In this document: positions 8,147 to 8,147 of the stretch, piece by piece
How the letters are laid out: each line of letters opens with the position of its first letter
How positions within the stretch are numbered: the first letter of the stretch is position 1
Source: Acidobacteriota bacterium
GTDB lineage: Bacteria; Acidobacteriota; Terriglobia; Terriglobales; Acidobacteriaceae
Direction: 5' to 3'
Length of the DNA stretch: 8,147 bases
Assembly: GCA_021798655.1 (NCBI GenBank)
Contig: JAJZFE010000177.1
Coordinates: 1-8,147, forward strand
Notes under the pieces: generated by a model
Told to the model about the DNA's origin: nothing
Databases searched by the model: none
The model's input: the letters and a program-made list of their open reading frames with translations, nothing else
Program-made: the position numbers and the translations under genes

Positions 8147-8147
8147 C

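Overview
The window is GC-rich bacterial DNA, most likely from an acidobacterium of the Terriglobales/Acidobacteriaceae type. This assignment is inference. It rests on a Tat-exported GH29 fucosidase, a plant-HIR-like SPFH protein, and a set of short dispersed palindromic repeats (including one that translates as CHPERSEGS) of a kind I associate with these genomes. No rRNA, tRNA, CRISPR array or insertion sequence was seen.

Layout. Positions 1-210 hold no convincing gene: there is a short open frame cut by the left edge and a small hairpin. From about 452 to 211 on the minus strand lies the decayed 3' end of a PAP2-family phosphatase gene. A run of intact minus-strand genes follows, listed here in transcription order: mnmG (5637-3427), a secreted alpha-L-fucosidase (3312-1690) with its own promoter-like sequence and a possible operator, and an SPFH/HIR-type membrane protein (1476-475). 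The 213-bp gap between the fucosidase and SPFH genes is filled largely by two repeat elements. Divergent from mnmG is a YceH/DUF480 winged-helix gene (5791-6492, plus). It overlaps tail-to-tail by 23 bp with fabD (7462-6470, minus). Upstream of fabD, and probably co-transcribed with it, is the C-terminal part of an unrecognised protein (8146-7502, minus) that runs off the right edge.

The intact genes are mostly housekeeping: tRNA wobble-uridine modification (MnmG), fatty-acid synthesis initiation (FabD), membrane microdomain organisation (SPFH) and glycan foraging (fucosidase). I see no defence, mobile or secondary-metabolite system.

The most unusual feature is mnmG. At 736 residues it is about 100 longer than the usual family length of roughly 620-650. 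The extra length sits in at least four non-conserved places. Two look like dispersed repeats that also have relatives between genes in this window, one is the CHPERSEGS repeat, and one contains a heptanucleotide tandem tract. All keep the reading frame and spare every conserved motif, which resembles the palindromic elements that insert in frame into Rickettsia genes.
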